Shown piece by piece: positions 14,095 through 17,334 of a stretch of DNA of 17,334 nt. The DNA comes from CAZMVU01 sp964569295. Its GTDB lineage: Bacteria; Hydrogenedentota; Hydrogenedentia; Hydrogenedentales; JAGMZX01. The DNA lies in contig CAZMVU010000097.1 of assembly GCA_964569295.1 (NCBI GenBank), positions 1-17,334 of the forward strand, in the 5' to 3' direction. Below the pieces are notes generated by a model. The model worked only from the letters and a program-made list of their open reading frames with translations, did no database searches and was not told where the DNA came from. The position numbers and the translations under genes are program-made. Positions within the stretch are counted from its first letter, which is position 1; each line of letters opens with the position of its first letter.

Positions 14095-15792
14095 ATGGCT
14101 ACTGAAATCAAACTGCCCGAACTGGGCGAAGGCGTAACCGAAGGCACGGTCTCCCAGATTCTCGTGAGCAAGGGCGACACCATCGAAGAAGGACAAGGCA
14201 TTATCGAGCTCGAGTCCGACAAGGCCGTCGCGGAGATTCCGAGCACCGAGAGCGGAACCGTCCAGGAAATCCGCGTCGAGGAAGGCCAGACCGTCCATGT
14301 GGGCGATGTCATCATTGTGCTCGACGGCGCCGCCAAGGGCGCCTCCGGCAAAGCCGAAAAAAAGGAAGAAAAGAAAGCGGAAAAACCTTCCAAGCCCGAA
14401 CCGGACGAGGCAGAAGAAGCCGAGGAAACCCCGGACGTAACCGCCGAAAAAAGCGAACCGGAAGAAACCCCGGATGAAGAGAAGGAAGAAGAAGCTCCCC
14501 CGGGTGGCGGTGGCCGCCAGGAAGTGCCCCTGCCCGAGCTGGGCGAAGGCGTAACCGAGGGCACGGTCTCCCAGATTCTCGTGAGTGAGGGCGACACCAT
14601 CGAGGAAGGGCAGTCCCTGATCGAGCTCGAGTCCGACAAGGCCGTGGCGGAAATCCCGAGTCCTGTCAGCGGCAAGATTATCGAGTTGCGGATCGAAGAG
14701 GGCCAGACCGTACACGTGGGCGATATCATCCTGGTCATCGAGGGTGGCGGCGAACCCGCGAAGAAACCGGCAACTGAGAAGAAGAAAGAACGCCCCGCGC
14801 TGCAAGTCATCGAGAAACCGAAGGAAAAGGATGAAGAGAAACCCGCCGCCCGGCGTGCGGAAGGGCGCGAGGAAGCCGGAAAGAAGGCCGCGGTGCTGAC
14901 GTCACCCACGGTGCGGCGCCTCGCGCGCGAGTTGGGTGTCAACCTCGACAACGTGCCCACCGCCGACCCTTCGGGCCGGGTGACGGCGCAGGACGTGCGC
15001 GACTTTGCCGAAGGCAAGAAGAAGCCTGCGGATGAGAAGAAGCCCGCCCCAAAGAAGGAGGCCGCGGCGGCCACGACCGAAGGCAAGTGGGGCGCCGAAC
15101 GCCGCGAGGGCATGAGCCAGATTCGCAAGAAAACCGCCGAGCGCATGCTCAACAACTGGACCGGCATTCCCCATGTCACCCACCACGACAAGGCCGACAT
15201 CACCGAAATCGAGACCATGCGCAAAAAGTATGGGAAGAAGGTCGAGGAAGCCGGCGGCAAGCTGACGGTGACCGCCATCCTCGTCAAGGTCGTGGCCGAG
15301 GCCCTGAAGCGCTTCGAGAAATTCAATGCCAGCGTCGACATGGACGCCCAGGAAGTCATCTACAAGCAGTACTACAATGTCGGGGTCGCCGTGGACACAC
15401 CGAATGGCCTGCTCGTCCCTGTCATCCGCGATGCGGACCAGAAGAGCCTGACCGAGGTGTGCATCGAAATGCCGGCCCTGGCAAGGAAAGCCCGCGACCG
15501 CAAGCTGTCCCTTGAAGACATGCAGGGCGGCACCTTCACCATCAGCAACGTGGGCGGCATCGGGGGCACGGCCTTTACCCCCATCATCAACGGCCCCGAG
15601 GTGAGTATCCTCGGCGTGTCGCGTTCGAGCATCGAACCGGTCCATATCAACGGCCAGTTCGCACCGCGTATGATGATGCCGCTGAGTCTGTCCTACGACC
15701 ACCGGCTCATCGACGGCGCCGAAGCCGCACGCTTCACCCGCTGGCTGTGCGAGGCCATCGAGCAGCCGTGGATTCTGTTTCTGGACGATTAA
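14095..15792 (+). CDS. aceF: Pyruvate dehydrogenase E2: dihydrolipoyl acetyltransferase with two lipoyl domains
   Basis: 565 residues. Domains in order: lipoyl 1 (about 2-78, lipoyl Lys43 in ESDKAV); an acidic/Lys-rich linker (79-141); lipoyl 2 (143-217, Lys182); a second charged linker; the E3/E1-binding domain (about 267-308, SPTVRRLARELGVNL...GRVTAQDV); then another charged linker and the catalytic core ending in DHRLIDG with His536 and Asp540. It accepts acetyl groups from AceE on the swinging lipoyl arms and passes them to CoA, forming the multimeric core of the complex. The linkers are rich in Glu, Lys and Pro rather than the more common Ala and Pro. A weak AGGA precedes the ATG. Neighbours aceE and lpdA confirm the pyruvate assignment. 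Confidence 0.96.
   Translation: MATEIKLPELGEGVTEGTVSQILVSKGDTIEEGQGIIELESDKAVAEIPSTESGTVQEIRVEEGQTVHVGDVIIVLDGAAKGASGKAEKKEEKKAEKPSKPEPDEAEEAEETPDVTAEKSEPEETPDEEKEEEAPPGGGGRQEVPLPELGEGVTEGTVSQILVSEGDTIEEGQSLIELESDKAVAEIPSPVSGKIIELRIEEGQTVHVGDIILVIEGGGEPAKKPATEKKKERPALQVIEKPKEKDEEKPAARRAEGREEAGKKAAVLTSPTVRRLARELGVNLDNVPTADPSGRVTAQDVRDFAEGKKKPADEKKPAPKKEAAAATTEGKWGAERREGMSQIRKKTAERMLNNWTGIPHVTHHDKADITEIETMRKKYGKKVEEAGGKLTVTAILVKVVAEALKRFEKFNASVDMDAQEVIYKQYYNVGVAVDTPNGLLVPVIRDADQKSLTEVCIEMPALARKARDRKLSLEDMQGGTFTISNVGGIGGTAFTPIINGPEVSILGVSRSSIEPVHINGQFAPRMMMPLSLSYDHRLIDGAEAARFTRWLCEAIEQPWILFLDD
14104..14328 (+). repeat. Lipoyl-domain repeat, copy 1
   Basis: Codes for E2 residues 4-78. The same 225-base length recurs 417 bases downstream with very similar DNA, especially in the first 90 bases, where most codons are identical even at third positions. 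Confidence 0.85.
14521..14745 (+). repeat. Lipoyl-domain repeat, copy 2
   Basis: Codes for E2 residues 143-217. In-frame copy of the first lipoyl domain with no length change. The C-terminal third has diverged more than the N-terminal part. Confidence 0.85.
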
Positions 15793-15841
15793 GCGCCAAC
15801 CTTACAGGCAACGCAAGCGAAGGCGAAGGAGATACCAGGCA

Positions 15842-17281
15842 ATGCCCGAAGTACACAAGACACAGCTCGCCGTCGTGGGCGGCGGCCCAGGCGGCTATGC
15901 CGCGGCGTTCATGGCGGCCGACCTCGGCCTCGACGTCACCCTCATCGAGTATGAACCGAACCCCGGCGGCGTATGCCTCTACCGCGGGTGCATACCCTCG
16001 AAGGCCCTGCTGCACGCGGCCAAACTGCTCAGCGACGCCCGGGAGGCCAATCATTGGGGCATCCGTTTCGGAGAGCCCGAGATCGACCTCGACAAGCTGC
16101 GCGCCAGCACATTCCAGGTGATCGAACAGATGACCAACGGCCTCGGCCAGCTCTGCAAGGCCCGCAAGGTCAAGCACATTCAGGGGCTCGCGAGCTTTGT
16201 GGACTCTCACACCATCGAGGTGTTCCGCGAGCAGCAGCACGAGCAGGTGAAGGCCGAGAAGACCATTATCGCCGTGGGCAGCCGGCCCCAGCGCTTCGGC
16301 CCGCTCATCGACTCGCCCAACATCATGAACTCGACCTCCGCCCTGCAACTGCCGGACGTTCCGAAATCGTTGCTGGTGATCGGCGGCGGCTACATCGGCC
16401 TCGAACTGGGCTCGGTCTATGCCAATCTCGGCTCGAAGGTGACCCTCGTCGAGTTGACGCCCGGACTCCTGCCCGGCGCCGACCGGGAACTCGTCAAGCC
16501 GCTGCACAAGCGCATGGAAAAGGTCTTCCACGAAATCTACCTCGAGACCAAGGTCGAGGACATGCAAGAAGTGAAGAACGGCATCAAGGTGCGGCTCGAA
16601 GGCGAAGGCGTGGAGAAGCCGGACCGCACCTTCGACAAGGTGCTTGTGTGCGTCGGCCGCAAGCCGAACGCCAGCGGCCTCAACCTCGACTCGACCAAGG
16701 TACAGGTGAACGACAAGGGCTTCATCAAGGTGGACGAACAAATGCGCACGGATGACCCGGACATCTGGGCCATCGGCGACGTGGTGGGCGGCATGATGCT
16801 CGCCCACAAGGCCAGCCACGAAGGGCGTGTAGCGGCCGAGGTTATCGCCGGGCGCAATGTCGCCTTCGAACCGCGCGCCATTCCCGCCGTGGTCTTCACC
16901 AACCCCGAAATCGCCTACTGCGGCCTGCAACAGGAAGAGGCCAAGCAGGAAGGCCGCGACATCAAGGTGTTGCGTTTCCCCTGGAGCGCCTCGGGCCGCG
17001 CCTCGACCCTCAATCTATCCGACGGCCTCACGAAGATCATCTGCGACCCCGAGACCGAACAAGTCCTCGGGATGGGCATCGTGGGCGAAGGCGCCGGCGA
17101 AATGATTTCCGAAGGCGCCCTCGCCATCGAGATGGGCGCCGTCGCCAGCGACCTCGACCTCACCATCCACCCGCACCCGACGCTGAGCGAAACCATCATG
17201 GAATCCGCCGCCTCCTTTCACGGCTACAGCACCCACATCTACCGCCCCGCCGGCAAGCAGAAGAAAGCAGCCAAGAGCTGA
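15842..17281 (+). CDS. lpdA: Dihydrolipoyl dehydrogenase (E3)
   Basis: 479 residues. Flavoenzyme that reoxidises the E2 dihydrolipoyl group and reduces NAD+. The FAD motif GGGPGGYAAA starts at residue 13. The redox disulfide motif CLYRGC gives Cys45 and Cys50, with YR where E. coli-type enzymes usually have NV. The NAD-binding VIGGGYIGLELGS and the second FAD contact WAIGDVVGGMMLAHKA follow. The C-terminal HPHPTLSE provides the catalytic His445-Glu450 pair contributed across the dimer. AAGGAG lies 10 bases before the ATG. It is 49 bp after aceF, last gene of the operon. A short Lys-rich tail ends the protein. Confidence 0.97.
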   Translation: MPEVHKTQLAVVGGGPGGYAAAFMAADLGLDVTLIEYEPNPGGVCLYRGCIPSKALLHAAKLLSDAREANHWGIRFGEPEIDLDKLRASTFQVIEQMTNGLGQLCKARKVKHIQGLASFVDSHTIEVFREQQHEQVKAEKTIIAVGSRPQRFGPLIDSPNIMNSTSALQLPDVPKSLLVIGGGYIGLELGSVYANLGSKVTLVELTPGLLPGADRELVKPLHKRMEKVFHEIYLETKVEDMQEVKNGIKVRLEGEGVEKPDRTFDKVLVCVGRKPNASGLNLDSTKVQVNDKGFIKVDEQMRTDDPDIWAIGDVVGGMMLAHKASHEGRVAAEVIAGRNVAFEPRAIPAVVFTNPEIAYCGLQQEEAKQEGRDIKVLRFPWSASGRASTLNLSDGLTKIICDPETEQVLGMGIVGEGAGEMISEGALAIEMGAVASDLDLTIHPHPTLSETIMESAASFHGYSTHIYRPAGKQKKAAKS

Positions 17282-17287
17282 GGAAAA

Positions 17288-17322
17288 GGGGGAAGGGGGA
17301 AGGGGGAAGGGGGAAGGGGGAA
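17288..17322 (+). repeat. Tandem heptamer repeat (GGGGGAA)x5
   Basis: Five perfect, uninterrupted copies of GGGGGAA begin 6 bases after the lpdA stop. Five G5 tracts separated by AA meet the usual G-quadruplex pattern on the coding strand. No terminator hairpin is visible between lpdA and the window end, so the repeat may take part in ending or stabilising the pdh transcript; this is inference. Confidence 0.95.
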
Positions 17323-17334
17323 TCAGGCATCGCC

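Noticed and set aside
14104..14745. Lipoyl repeats considered as a sign of a mobile element or misassembly
   Set aside because: They are in-frame copies of a domain that normally occurs one to three times in AceF, separated by a proper linker.
13980..15359. 459-residue Ser-rich open frame antisense to aceF
   Set aside because: The Ser/Phe richness is the mirror of the Glu/Lys-rich E2 linkers. No domain is visible and the sense gene is certain.

Overview
This is a high-GC bacterial chromosomal window with densely packed genes, short operon spacings and clear Shine-Dalgarno sites. No phage, transposon, CRISPR array, rRNA or tRNA gene was seen. The mix of genes (a secreted sialidase-like BNR protein of the type common in Planctomycetes, Lentisphaerae and Verrucomicrobia, a uroporphyrinogen-decarboxylase-family protein, a B12-binding radical SAM protein, a Gfo/Idh/MocA oxidoreductase and an N-terminally extended adenylate kinase) suggests a PVC-like or Hydrogenedentota-like bacterium. 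That placement is inference from gene content; there is no marker gene to confirm it.

Layout. (1) 2-939, + strand: the tail of an unidentified gene overlaps a zinc-type adenylate kinase, closed by a good intrinsic terminator. (2) 1024-5675, - strand: a probable four-gene operon read right to left, consisting of a Gfo/Idh/MocA oxidoreductase, a B12-binding radical SAM protein, a URO-D-family protein and a beta-carbonic anhydrase. (3) 5676-5886: a divergent intergenic region with a 6-bp inverted repeat and weak promoter matches. (4) 5887-9182, + strand: a free-standing E2-like acyltransferase without a lipoyl domain, a YggT membrane protein, a secreted sialidase-like protein and an iron-sulfur-flavoprotein-like reductase. 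The last gene meets the next pair tail to tail with overlapping stop codons. (5) 9179-10962, - strand: an exported glycerophosphodiester phosphodiesterase followed 5 bp later by a DUF6544-like protein. (6) 10963-11347: a 385-bp divergent regulatory region. (7) 11348-17281, + strand: the complete pyruvate dehydrogenase complex in the order aceE, aceF, lpdA. A perfect (GGGGGAA)x5 tandem repeat follows directly.

Function. The pdh operon is self-contained: a homodimeric-type E1, an E2 with two lipoyl domains, and an E3, together converting pyruvate to acetyl-CoA. The most intriguing part is the 1-5.7 kb minus-strand operon, where an organometallic radical enzyme, a methyltransferase-fold protein and an NAD(P)-type oxidoreductase appear to be co-transcribed, which suggests an uncharacterised pathway. 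The divergent solo E2-like acyltransferase is the second point of interest: it keeps the catalytic His and Asp but has no lipoyl or subunit-binding domain and carries an insertion of about 55 residues.
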